64,000 bases of DNA from Allomuricauda sp. (GTDB taxonomy: Bacteria; Bacteroidota; Bacteroidia; Flavobacteriales; Flavobacteriaceae): the NCBI GenBank assembly GCA_003712125.1, contig RHLF01000001.1, positions 1 through 64,000 on the forward strand. The letters run 5' to 3'. The position numbers and the translations under genes were made by a program. Positions 56,042 to 64,000 of this stretch are shown here, in pieces (position 1 is the first letter of the stretch; every line of letters begins with the position of its first letter). The notes beneath the pieces are model-generated. The model was given only the letters and a program-made list of their open reading frames with translations. It was not told the origin of the DNA and did not search any database.

Positions 56042-56085
56042 GGCAAAAACTTCTAGTAAACAAACGTTTTTTACCCCAAAATATT

Positions 56086-56847
56086 CTATCGCACAAAAAC
56101 AGGTTGATTTTCCTTCAATGTATGGGCTTGACTAAAGGTATAGTCATCGTAATCAAAGTTTTTGATGTCGTCCAAAGTCTTGGCATCAGTATCTAGAATG
56201 TAACGAACCATCGATCCCCGTGCCTTTTTGGCAAAGAAACTGACAACTTTTAGTTTATCGTTTTTCCAATCCTTAAATACGGGTGTGATTACGGGCACTT
56301 TCAAACTCTTTTCGTCAAGGGCACCATAGTATTCGTTACTCGCCAAATTGACGAACAACTCCTCATCACGCAACTCATTGTTTACATATTCTGTGAGTTG
56401 CTTTTGCCAAAATGCATACAGGTTTTTTTTACGACCAACCTTTAACGAAGTTCCCATCTCCAATCGATACGGTTGAATGAGATCAAAGGGCTTTAAAATC
56501 CCGTATAGCCCCGAAAGTATCCGCAACGTATCTTGCAATTGCTCGAACTTCTCTTGTGGAATTGAGTACGCATCAAGACCTTGATACACATCCCCATTGA
56601 ATGCGTAAACAGCGGGCCGTGCATTATCTGGTGTAAAGGGCAATGAAAAATCTTGGTTGCGTTGCCAATTCAGTTCAGCCAGATTCTCAGAAATGGACAT
56701 CAATTTAGAGAGTGCCCAAGGCTTCTTTTTTGCAAGGATTTTATTCAATTTCTCAGACTGCTCCAAAAAGTGCGGCATGCTGTATTTTGCCGTTGGCAAT
56801 TTTGATTCAAAATCAAGTGATTTAGCAGGAGAAACAACAATTTTCAT
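56086..56847 (-). CDS. yaaA: Peroxide stress protein YaaA
   Basis: The protein has 253 residues. [20 protein letters not shown], then [69 protein letters not shown]: all standard YaaA/DUF328 motifs. In E. coli it limits free iron and DNA damage under H2O2. The fold includes a helix-hairpin-helix and it binds DNA. Confidence 0.95.
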   Translation of the reverse strand: MKIVVSPAKSLDFESKLPTAKYSMPHFLEQSEKLNKILAKKKPWALSKLMSISENLAELNWQRNQDFSLPFTPDNARPAVYAFNGDVYQGLDAYSIPQEKFEQLQDTLRILSGLYGILKPFDLIQPYRLEMGTSLKVGRKKNLYAFWQKQLTEYVNNELRDEELFVNLASNEYYGALDEKSLKVPVITPVFKDWKNDKLKVVSFFAKKARGSMVRYILDTDAKTLDDIKNFDYDDYTFSQAHTLKENQPVFVR

Positions 56848-56941
56848 AGCACGAGAATTTTACATCAAATGTAATTAGCATTTTACAAAAAAGAAGGTTT
56901 TTTGATTGGCATTTTCGATACCAAAATTGAGAATCCCCATC

Positions 56942-57967
56942 CTAGGTGGTATGCTTTGAATAATTGCGCCATTTTTCAATGCACTCGGCCATATCTTGGG
57001 GCATTTCGGAGTCAAATGTCAATTGCGCATTCGTCTGTGGGTGCAAGAAACCCAAAGTTTTGGCATGAAGTGCTTGCCTGGGTAAAATCTTAAAACAATT
57101 TTCAACGAATTGTTTGTACTTGGTAAAGGTTGTTCCTTTTAAAATTTTATCCCCTCCGTAGCGTTCATCATTGAATAAGGTATGCCCAATATGCTTCATA
57201 TGGGCACGTATTTGATGGGTACGTCCCGTTTCTAATCTGCAGGAAACCAAGGTCACATAACCCAGTCGCTCCAAAACTTTGTAATGGGTAATTGCTTCTT
57301 TACCATGGTCCCCTTCAGGAAAGACCGTCATTTGCAATCTATTTTTCGGACTGCGGCCTATATGTCCTTCGATAGTTCCCGAATCTTCCTTAACATTGCC
57401 CCAAACTAAGGCCACATATTCTCTTTCACTCGTTTTATCAAAAAACTGTTTGGCCAAATGGGTCATTGCCTGCTCGGTTTTCGCCACCACGAGCAAGCCT
57501 GAGGTGTCTTTGTCAATACGGTGCACCAAGCCGGGTCTATTAGAACTGTTAGTGGGCAAGTTTTCAAAATGATAGACCAACGCATTGATCAAGGTTCCCG
57601 AATAATTGCCATGCCCCGGATGTACCACCATGCCCGCGGGTTTATTTACAACAAGCAGCGCTTCATCTTCAAAAACAATATCAAGAGCAATAGCTTCTGG
57701 TTGTAATAAAAATTCATAGGGTGGATGCTCAAACAACACTTTGACCTCATCCCCAGCCTTGACTTTATAGTTCTGTTTTACGGGATTGTTGTTGACCCAA
57801 ATATTACCTTGTTTGGCAGCCTGTTGGATCTTGTTTCGGGTGGCATTCTCAATAAAATTCATCAGAAATTTATCTACCCTTAAGGGCTCTTGCCCTTTTG
57901 AAGCTACAAACCTGTGATGTTCAAAAAGTTCGTCCTGATTTAGGTCCGCTGCGTCAACATCAACCAT
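56942..57967 (-). CDS. RluA-family pseudouridine synthase (RluD-like)
   Basis: The protein has 341 residues. N-terminal S4 RNA-binding domain (RVDKFLMNFIENATRNKIQQ), then the catalytic domain with HRIDKDTSGLLVVAKT (catalytic Asp), GTLINALVYHFENLP, RLETGRTHQIRAHMKHIGHT. It isomerises uridines in 23S rRNA, as RluD does at 1911/1915/1917. The start overlaps the PASTA protein stop by 1 nt, a conserved pairing in flavobacteria. Confidence 0.93.
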   Translation of the reverse strand: MVDVDAADLNQDELFEHHRFVASKGQEPLRVDKFLMNFIENATRNKIQQAAKQGNIWVNNNPVKQNYKVKAGDEVKVLFEHPPYEFLLQPEAIALDIVFEDEALLVVNKPAGMVVHPGHGNYSGTLINALVYHFENLPTNSSNRPGLVHRIDKDTSGLLVVAKTEQAMTHLAKQFFDKTSEREYVALVWGNVKEDSGTIEGHIGRSPKNRLQMTVFPEGDHGKEAITHYKVLERLGYVTLVSCRLETGRTHQIRAHMKHIGHTLFNDERYGGDKILKGTTFTKYKQFVENCFKILPRQALHAKTLGFLHPQTNAQLTFDSEMPQDMAECIEKWRNYSKHTT

Positions 57968-58557
57968 TAGTTTTGGGATTCCGCTTGAATGATAGCACTA
58001 CTTGGAACAGTTCCATTACCGCAAATCAATTCAATCTTTGAGGTTTTGGGCAATTTATCGCCTGGTTTTACATACTTGCCTTTGTGTTTCATATTGTAAA
58101 CCATATCCTTACCAAGCTCGTCAATATACGTTACCCTTTGTACGTCGAGCCCAACAGCTCTAAGCATAGATGCCGCATTGCGTTGGGTAACCTGAATGAT
58201 ATTAGGAACCGTTACCTTTTTGTAACCAGACGGATTTACAGTAAAATAAATCTTTCTATTTTCTTTGACCTTACTTCCGGCAGGCGGGTCTTGTTCTAAA
58301 ATTGAGAAACGAGGAAAATCGGGATTGTAGTTCGTCGAATCCAACACCTGATAGCGAAGACCGGCTTTTTCTGCCACCTCGCGCATTTCCATGACCGACA
58401 TTTTTGAGAAATCTGGGACTTCGACAAACTCCCCATGATTGGTTGTGCTTTTAAGCCAGTTTAAGGCCAAAAAACAGATGATAAGTACGGCAATCAGGGC
58501 CAGACCCAATTGGATTAAAAAAGTTCGGCTTTTCAAAAATGCAATGAAGTCTTTCAT
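57967..58557 (-). CDS. PASTA-domain membrane protein
   Basis: The protein has 196 residues. One N-terminal membrane helix (LIQLGLALIAVLIICFLALN, ~13-34) is followed by about two to three PASTA units: VEVPDFSKMSVMEMREVAEK, YKKVTVPNIIQVTQRNAASM, PKTSKIELICGNG. PASTA domains bind peptidoglycan or muropeptides in kinases and PBPs; here there is no kinase, so it is a stand-alone envelope sensor or scaffold. Coupled to the pseudouridine synthase gene and divergent from ddl. Confidence 0.9.
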   Translation of the reverse strand: MKDFIAFLKSRTFLIQLGLALIAVLIICFLALNWLKSTTNHGEFVEVPDFSKMSVMEMREVAEKAGLRYQVLDSTNYNPDFPRFSILEQDPPAGSKVKENRKIYFTVNPSGYKKVTVPNIIQVTQRNAASMLRAVGLDVQRVTYIDELGKDMVYNMKHKGKYVKPGDKLPKTSKIELICGNGTVPSSAIIQAESQN

Positions 58558-58574
58558 TCTGAGGTATTGAAGAA

Positions 58575-58582
58575 CAAATATA
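58575..58582 (-). promoter_or_regulatory. Candidate -7 box (TATATTTG) of the PASTA-RluD pair
   Basis: A perfect TAnnTTTG box on the minus strand, with predicted start about 13 nt before the PASTA ATG at 58557. No TTTG at the -33 position. Confidence 0.4.
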
Positions 58583-58723
58583 GAAAAACGGCACTTTTTT
58601 CATTACTTTGGCAAAACGATATTTTGCTCGATATCTGAGATGTAAGTGTCTTACCTTATCGATTGAATTTGATAATTAGGTTCAATTTGTGGTCGACCGG
58701 GCTTGTCTCAATTTTATGCATTC

Positions 58724-59704
58724 ATGAAAAAAAAGAACATTGCCATCATTATGGGTGGCTTTTCCAATGAGTATGACATCTCAATAAAGAGCGGAGATGT
58801 GGTGTTTGAACATTTAGATTCAGAAAAGTATACTGCCTATAAGGTGCTCATAACCCAAAACAAGTGGGTTTGTCTTGATACTGACAACAATGAGTATCCT
58901 ATCGACAAATCAGATTTTAGTGTGTTGCTGCCGTCAAAGGTGACTTTTGACTGCGTTTTCAACGCCATACACGGCAGCCCAGGTGAAGATGGTCTACTTA
59001 CGGCCTATTTTGAGCTATTAGGCATTCCGCTCACCTCATGTGGGTACTATCAGGCCGCATTGACGTTTAGCAAACGGGATTTGCTGAGTGTATTGCAACC
59101 CCACGGTATTCAATCGGCGCGTTCGTTTTTTGTGGATAAGGGGGATCGAATAGACGAACAAAGCATAATTGATACGGTAGGACTACCCTGTTTTGTCAAG
59201 GCCAATCGGGCAGGAAGCAGCTACGGAATATCCAAAGTCTATAACAAAGAAGAATTGGTTCCCGCCATCAATAAAGCCTTTAAGGAGGACAACGAAATTA
59301 TTATCGAGTCTTTTTTGGATGGAACCGAGGTCTCGGTTGGGGTGATTACCTATGAGGGCAAAGTGAAGGTGTTGCCGATGACCGAAATTGTAAGCGAAAA
59401 TGATTTTTTTGATTTCGAGGCCAAATATTTGGGTAAGTCTCAAGAAATAACGCCTGCAAGAATCTCTGAAGCAATTCGGTTAAAGATTGAGGGTACGGCC
59501 CAAAAAGTGTACGAGGTATTAAAATTAACCGGCTTTTCAAGAAGTGAATTTATAATCGTAGAGAACGAACCTTACCTTTTGGAGGTAAATACCACACCTG
59601 GGCTTACCGCTGAAAGCATTTTACCGCAACAGGCTCAAGAGGCTGGTCTTTCGCTTGGCGAGCTTTTTGAGAGTAGCATAATCGAGGCGTTAAAACCTCG
59701 ATAA
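58724..59704 (+). CDS. ddl: D-alanine--D-alanine ligase
   Basis: The protein is about 326 residues from MKKKNIAIIMGGFSNEYDIS. ATP-grasp enzyme making D-Ala-D-Ala for peptidoglycan. Motifs: FNAIHGSPGEDGLLTAYFEL, GIPLTSCGYYQAALTFSKRD, FVKANRAGSSYGISKVYN, EVNTTPGLTAESILPQQAQE. The start at 58724 fits the family; an upstream in-frame start at 58703 adds seven atypical residues. It is 29 nt before coaD. Confidence 0.95.
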   Translation: MKKKNIAIIMGGFSNEYDISIKSGDVVFEHLDSEKYTAYKVLITQNKWVCLDTDNNEYPIDKSDFSVLLPSKVTFDCVFNAIHGSPGEDGLLTAYFELLGIPLTSCGYYQAALTFSKRDLLSVLQPHGIQSARSFFVDKGDRIDEQSIIDTVGLPCFVKANRAGSSYGISKVYNKEELVPAINKAFKEDNEIIIESFLDGTEVSVGVITYEGKVKVLPMTEIVSENDFFDFEAKYLGKSQEITPARISEAIRLKIEGTAQKVYEVLKLTGFSRSEFIIVENEPYLLEVNTTPGLTAESILPQQAQEAGLSLGELFESSIIEALKPR

Positions 59705-59733
59705 ATATGTATCTTTAAACAAATAATTACCCT

Positions 59734-60192
59734 ATGAGACGCGCTATTTTTCCGGGCTCTTTTGATCCTGTAACCTTGGGTCACTACGATATTATCAAAA
59801 GGGGCATTACTTTATTTGATGAAATCATTATTGCCATTGGTATCAATGCAGATAAAAAGTATATGTTCAGTTTGGAAGAGCGCAAGAGCTTCATCGAAAA
59901 CGCCTTTAAAGATGAGCCAAAAATCAAGGTAATGACCTATGAAGGACTAACTGTTGATTTTTGTCAAAAGGTAGATGCCAATTTTATATTGAGGGGTCTA
60001 CGTAACCCTGGGGACTTCGAATTCGAAAAAGCAATCGCGCATACCAATAGAAAATTATCAGAGATTGAAACCGTTTTTTTGCTTACCTCTTCTGGCAAAT
60101 CATACATAAGTTCCTCCATAGTGCGCGATGTAATACGAAATGGGGGCGACTATAGCGGTTTGGTACCAAATACTGTGGTAGTAGCTGGCTAA
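59734..60192 (+). CDS. coaD: Phosphopantetheine adenylyltransferase
   Basis: The protein has 152 residues. Motifs: AIFPGSFDPVTLGHYDIIKR (HxGH-like), ANFILRGLRNPGDFEFEKAI, SGKSYISSSIVRDVIRNGGD. Catalyses the penultimate step of coenzyme A synthesis. The size is typical. Confidence 0.97.
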   Translation: MRRAIFPGSFDPVTLGHYDIIKRGITLFDEIIIAIGINADKKYMFSLEERKSFIENAFKDEPKIKVMTYEGLTVDFCQKVDANFILRGLRNPGDFEFEKAIAHTNRKLSEIETVFLLTSSGKSYISSSIVRDVIRNGGDYSGLVPNTVVVAG

Positions 60193-60308
60193 ATGCCTTT
60201 TTAGCCCTCTTTTCACCCATTCTACAACAGAATAATCAAAATTCACAACATTACTTTTCTGTAAATGTAAGAAGGACTTATTATTGGTAAGAATTTACTT
60301 ACTTTTTA

Positions 60309-60316
60309 TAACTTTG
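60309..60316 (+). promoter_or_regulatory. Candidate -7 box (TAACTTTG) of the PAS kinase gene
   Basis: A perfect TAnnTTTG box. The expected +1 (about 60321) coincides with the TTG start codon of the kinase. An ATTG lies 22 nt upstream in the -33 area (long spacing). Two GTAAGAA half-sites, 20 bp apart, lie at 60267-60273 and 60287-60293. Confidence 0.45.
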
Positions 60317-60320
60317 TATT

Positions 60321-62165
60321 TTGAAAACGGTCGTATCAAAAAATCAGACCTATCTGTTTAGACAACTTCCCAACCCCATTGCGGTGGTCAATGCGAATGG
60401 AGAAGTGGTGTTGGTTTCTGACCAATGGTTGGATTTTTTTGATATGGTTTGGGACAATACAATCGGGGCATCTATTAACGCTATTTTTTCAAATATTCAC
60501 CCAGAAGTAACTTCCTATGTATCCAAATGCATGGATCATCCGGGCAATTATTCCTTTACAAGCCAAAATCCGCATTCGAAGGATACCTTGATCAAGTTTT
60601 TGGTTAAACCTTGGTACGATACCAATGAAAATCCCACAGGTACCATTATTGAGGCCCGATACCAAACTAGGCAAATACAGATGGAAGAGAAGCTCGAAAG
60701 TTTCGATGCCTTGCTTCACGGATTATCGACCATTACCAATGTAGGCATCTGGGAATATAATTTTCAAAACCAGAAGCTTTACTGGTCTAAAATGACCAAA
60801 AAAATACATGAGGTTGGGGCAGACTTTGAGCCAGAAATAGAAACGGCTATCGGTTTTTACAAGCAAGGGTATAGTCAAAATACCATTGCCATGTTGGTTC
60901 ACAACGCTCTAGAAAATAAAACCCCTTTTAAAGAATGCCTCCAAATAATTACCCAAAAAGGAAAAGAACGATGGGTAATTGCCGCGGGTCAACCTTACTT
61001 TAAGAACGGTGAGGCCATCCGATTGGTTGGCACAATTCAAGACGTAACGGACGAAATTGAGACGGAAAACAAAATAAAGGACAGTGCGCAATTGTTGCAA
61101 ACCTTAATGGATAATTTACCCCTAAACATCTATGTTAAGGACAAAGATTCGCGTAAAATATTGGTGAACAAATCAGAATGTGATTACCTAGGCGCCGCTG
61201 ACCCTGAAGAACTAATTGGTCATTCTGATTTTGATCTTTATGACAAGCACATTGCCCAAATTTCGCGAGACGAAGATGTTGAGGTCATGAAAACCCTGAC
61301 CCCAATGCTGGGGCGAGAAACAGTGAATATTCGAAAAGATGGCTCTACAACAACATTTTTAACATCAAAAATTCCTCTTCTCAACACCTATGGTGAGGCC
61401 AACGGTATTATCGGCATTAGCATGGACATCACCGAGATGAAGAATAAGGAAAATGAGTTGCACGATTTAATAAATGTAACCGCAATCCAAAACAAAAAGC
61501 TGATCAACTTTGCACATATTGTGTCACACAACCTGAGGTCACACACCTCTAATTTCACCATGCTTCTAAAGTTTTTGGTCGAGGAGAAAGACGAGAATGA
61601 AAAAAGTAGGATCATCAAAATGTTGACAGAGGCCTCAAACAACTTGACCGATACGCTTGACGATCTTAATCAAGTTGTTGAAATAAATGCGAATGTGAAC
61701 ATTGAAAAAGAAGAGGTAAACATAAAACAATTGATCGATAGGGTTGCCACAAATCTTTGGGCCTTTTTGAGAAAGAACAAAGCCGTGTTAGACTACGAAA
61801 CCTTAAATGACAAAGCTTCCGTAAATGCAGTTCCGGCCTACCTTGATAGCATTCTGATGAACCTTTTTACCAATGCTGTCAAATACAAACATCCTGATAG
61901 GGACCCCAAAATTCAGATCACTTTTTCGAAAAATAAGAATGTTTCCATGATTTCGGTAAAGGATAATGGATTGGGCATCGATCTGGATAAACACGAAAAC
62001 AAGCTTTTTGGCATGTACAAAACCTTTCATCACCATAAGGACGCAAGGGGAATAGGACTTTATATATCAAAAAACCAAATAGAGGCCATGGGCGGAAAAA
62101 TCTTTGTGGAAAGTAAGGTTGGCCATGGCTCAACCTTTAATATACATCTATATGAGCGAGAATGA
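60321..62165 (+). CDS. PAS-domain sensor histidine kinase
   Basis: The protein is about 614 residues. Two or three PAS domains occupy ~10-370 (PNPIAVVNANGEVVLVSDQW; NVGIWEYNFQNQKLYWSKMT; NLPLNIYVKDKDSRKILVNK). The H-box is FAHIVSHNLRSHTSNF (His ~400), the flavobacterial HisKA variant. ATPase motifs: NLFTNAVKYKHPDRDPK (N-box), DNGLGI (G1), GIGLYISKNQIEAMGG (G2). No membrane segments, so it senses a cytoplasmic signal. The start codon is TTG at 60321, the first usable start after an in-frame TAA at 60309; there is no ATG until far inside. Overlaps the response regulator by 14 nt. Confidence 0.92.
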   Translation: MKTVVSKNQTYLFRQLPNPIAVVNANGEVVLVSDQWLDFFDMVWDNTIGASINAIFSNIHPEVTSYVSKCMDHPGNYSFTSQNPHSKDTLIKFLVKPWYDTNENPTGTIIEARYQTRQIQMEEKLESFDALLHGLSTITNVGIWEYNFQNQKLYWSKMTKKIHEVGADFEPEIETAIGFYKQGYSQNTIAMLVHNALENKTPFKECLQIITQKGKERWVIAAGQPYFKNGEAIRLVGTIQDVTDEIETENKIKDSAQLLQTLMDNLPLNIYVKDKDSRKILVNKSECDYLGAADPEELIGHSDFDLYDKHIAQISRDEDVEVMKTLTPMLGRETVNIRKDGSTTTFLTSKIPLLNTYGEANGIIGISMDITEMKNKENELHDLINVTAIQNKKLINFAHIVSHNLRSHTSNFTMLLKFLVEEKDENEKSRIIKMLTEASNNLTDTLDDLNQVVEINANVNIEKEEVNIKQLIDRVATNLWAFLRKNKAVLDYETLNDKASVNAVPAYLDSILMNLFTNAVKYKHPDRDPKIQITFSKNKNVSMISVKDNGLGIDLDKHENKLFGMYKTFHHHKDARGIGLYISKNQIEAMGGKIFVESKVGHGSTFNIHLYERE

Positions 62166-62565
62166 AAAAATCTTCATCATCGATGATGATGAAATCATAA
62201 TTTTTGGAATGCGAAAATTGTTGGCTGAAGTAATTGACACGAAATATATCGCCTCATTCGAAAACGGTGAGCTTGCCCTTGACAGCATTCAATCAAAACT
62301 AAAAAATGGCGAAGAAATTCCCGAGGTCATTTTTTTAGACATCAATATGCCCATCATGGATGGATGGCAATTTTTGCAAGCCTTGTGTGAATTAGACATA
62401 GAAAAAAGAATTCGCATCAATATCATAACTTCATCGGTTGACCCTGCTGATTATGAAAAATGGCTTTATTTTCAGAAACGGACCAACCATTATTTAGATT
62501 TTCGAACCAAACCCGTTCTTAAAATTATACCAGAAGATATTTCATTCGCAAGTAAAGCTTCATAA
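62152..62565 (+). CDS. Single-domain response regulator
   Basis: The protein is about 137 residues from MSENEKIFIIDDDEIIIFGM. Acidic pocket DDD, phospho-acceptor Asp in EVIFLDINMPIMDGWQFLQA (~60), and Lys in FRTKPVLKI. Only a receiver domain, no DNA-binding output, as in CheY-type proteins. The preferred ATG lies inside the kinase 3' end (14-nt overlap), so the pair is translationally coupled. The target protein is unknown. Confidence 0.93.
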   Translation: MSENEKIFIIDDDEIIIFGMRKLLAEVIDTKYIASFENGELALDSIQSKLKNGEEIPEVIFLDINMPIMDGWQFLQALCELDIEKRIRINIITSSVDPADYEKWLYFQKRTNHYLDFRTKPVLKIIPEDISFASKAS

Positions 62566-62631
62566 GCTTGCGATTCCTTATTTTTGATTAGGGCGTGGGT
62601 ATGTTTATGTACCCTAATAAAGACCAATAAA

Positions 62632-64000
62632 ATGAGGTATTTCATAGTCATCTTGCTGACACTGGTGGCAGTAGGATGTAATTCTGAAAGTGCGGACGAT
62701 CAGGTTCCGAACTATTTCACTGTATTTGAAAATTCAAAGGGTAAGGCCACAGCCACTTACCAAGAAACATTGGATTTTTACATCAAATTGGCCAAAGATT
62801 TTCCAGAAATCAGTATTCAGGTCATTGGTGATACCGATAGTGGATTTCCCCTACATATCGTCACCTACAATCCTGATGGCGATTTTAATTTCCAAAACCT
62901 ACAAAAGGAAAAGACCCTGGTTTTGATAAACAATGGCATTCACCCAGGTGAAAGTGACGGTATTGATGCCTCGATGCTTTTGTTTAGGGATTTGGCCACT
63001 GATAAAATTAACGCCCCAAAAAATGTTGTTTTGGTCACCATTCCGATATACAATATTGGAGGTGCACTAAACAGAAACTCAACAACCCGGGCCAATCAAA
63101 ATGGTCCGGAGTCTTATGGTTTTCGCGGGAATGCCCAAAACTATGACCTCAATCGAGATTTCATAAAGGCGGACACCAAAAATGCCGAAACATTTGCCAA
63201 GATTTTTCATTTGGTCAAACCTGATATTTTTATTGATACGCATGTTAGCAATGGCGCCGATTATCAATACACCTTGACGCATCTCTTTACGCAACACAAC
63301 AAATTGGGTGGCGAATTGGGCGACTATCTGCAAGACAAGATGATACCGGAACTAGAGCGCCGATTAGAAAGTAGCGGATGGCCAATTACGCCTTACGTTA
63401 ATGTTTTCAACAGACCACCTGAAAATGGCTTTAGTCAGTTTATGGACTATCCTAGGTACTCCACAGGATATACCACACTTTGGAACGTACTTGGAATGAT
63501 GGTTGAAACCCATATGCTAAAACCGTATGATCAGCGGGTTAAGGGCACCTACGCGCTGTTAGATCAAATGGTTCAGATTGCCGAAGAAGAACATGACAAC
63601 ATTAAAGCCCTTCGCGAAAAAAGCAATGAACAAATAAAGAAGGCTCCAGTTTACCATATGAACTGGAAAATAGATTCAACCCGAACAACTACTCGGCCCT
63701 TTTTGGGCTTTGAGGTTGATACCCTTAAAAGTGAGGTTACCGGTCTTAACCGTTTGAAGTATGACCATAAAAAACCGTTTACACAAGACATTGTTTATTA
63801 CAATTATTTCTCACCGACAGATACTGTTGAAGTTCCCGCGGCCTATATCATTAAAAAAGGGTGGCAAGCAGTAATCGAACGATTACAGCAAAATCAAATT
63901 GACTATACCCAATTGGATAAGGATACGGTCTTACAGATAGAATCTTACAAGATTCAGTCATATGCCACCCGCAAATCGCCTTATGAAGGGCATTACCTGC
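62632..64000 (+). CDS. M14-type zinc carboxypeptidase-like lipoprotein, 3' end outside window
   Basis: An open frame from ATG 62632 runs to the right edge (456 codons seen). Lipobox LVAVGC (Cys ~16) predicts an outer-membrane or periplasmic lipoprotein. Zinc ligands of M14 peptidases are visible: His104 and Glu107 in NNGIHPGESDGIDA and His204 in FIDTHVSNGADY. Also NYDLNRDFIKAD (substrate Arg region) and VETHMLKPYDQRV. The catalytic C-terminal Glu region cannot be judged until the end is seen. It may digest peptides or peptidoglycan stems; which is unknown. Confidence 0.88.
   Translation, partial: MRYFIVILLTLVAVGCNSESADDQVPNYFTVFENSKGKATATYQETLDFYIKLAKDFPEISIQVIGDTDSGFPLHIVTYNPDGDFNFQNLQKEKTLVLINNGIHPGESDGIDASMLLFRDLATDKINAPKNVVLVTIPIYNIGGALNRNSTTRANQNGPESYGFRGNAQNYDLNRDFIKADTKNAETFAKIFHLVKPDIFIDTHVSNGADYQYTLTHLFTQHNKLGGELGDYLQDKMIPELERRLESSGWPITPYVNVFNRPPENGFSQFMDYPRYSTGYTTLWNVLGMMVETHMLKPYDQRVKGTYALLDQMVQIAEEEHDNIKALREKSNEQIKKAPVYHMNWKIDSTRTTTRPFLGFEVDTLKSEVTGLNRLKYDHKKPFTQDIVYYNYFSPTDTVEVPAAYIIKKGWQAVIERLQQNQIDYTQLDKDTVLQIESYKIQSYATRKSPYEGHYL

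Noticed and set aside
62104-62151. N-terminal extension of the response regulator
   Set aside because: The extra residues are the kinase C-terminal sequence read in another frame; the receiver domain starts at the ATG at 62152.

Overview
The window is chromosomal DNA from a member of the Bacteroidota, most likely a marine Flavobacteriaceae. Three things point there: T9SS/gliding-type surface proteins (a type B C-terminal sorting domain, a PorP/SprF partner and an OmpA/TPR/PD40 protein); promoters of the TTTG-N17..19-TAnnTTTG type; and the flavobacterial order rpsU-xerC-hpf-tRNAs-tuf-tRNA(Trp)-secE-nusG-rplKAJL-rpoBC-DUF3467. Almost all of the window is core genome. I see no prophage, insertion sequence, CRISPR array or defence island. 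No species call is possible from sequence alone.

Region 1 (1-16160, minus strand) is a surface-protein region. It holds a giant repeat protein that runs off the left edge (at least 2010 codons), a Calx-beta/beta-helix secreted protein, and an operon of a thrombospondin-type-3-repeat protein with a T9SS type B C-terminus, a PorP/SprF-like outer-membrane protein and an OmpA-family protein. The repeat genes are GC-richer than their surroundings and contain near-identical internal duplications.

Region 2 (16523-33773) is gene expression. prfC and a small membrane protein are on the plus strand. On the minus strand lies the transcription/translation supercluster, transcribed rpsU, xerC, hpf, tRNA-Thr(TGT), tRNA-Tyr, tRNA-Gly, tRNA-Thr(GGT), tuf, tRNA-Trp, secE, nusG, rplK, rplA, rplJ, rplL, rpoB, rpoC, DUF3467. 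It has visible regulatory elements: an extended Shine-Dalgarno on rpsU, a promoter overlapping the hpf terminator, a hairpin-plus-U-run between rplL and rpoB, and a terminator abutting the DUF3467 start codon.

Region 3 (33841-42243, minus strand) is housekeeping and redox: acyl-CoA dehydrogenase, HhH protein, AGCS symporter, a K+ channel with RCK domain, PspC protein, DUF2851, DinB-like, rhodanese and two thioredoxin-fold proteins. It is divergent from a MarR/nitroreductase/YceI operon (42370-44048).

Region 4 (44151-50603, plus strand) is a complete trpEGDCFBA operon. It is preceded by a 17-residue leader peptide with three consecutive Trp codons, an intrinsic terminator and a matching antiterminator: a textbook ribosome-mediated attenuator, read here from an apparently leaderless promoter.

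Region 5 (50629-64000) is mixed housekeeping: M20 peptidase, PEP carboxylase, a uracil-DNA-glycosylase-fold protein, the tiny ribosomal protein THX, a lipoprotein, YaaA, an RluD-like pseudouridine synthase with a PASTA protein, Ddl, CoaD, a PAS histidine kinase overlapping a single-domain response regulator, and an M14 carboxypeptidase-like lipoprotein cut by the right edge.

The most rewarding elements for follow-up are regulatory: the trp attenuator, the rpsU anti-SD-matching leader, the shared sequence at the rpsU and tRNA-tuf promoters, and the rplL-rpoB hairpins. The recently expanded repeats in the two adhesin genes come next. No convincing wholly new system was found.
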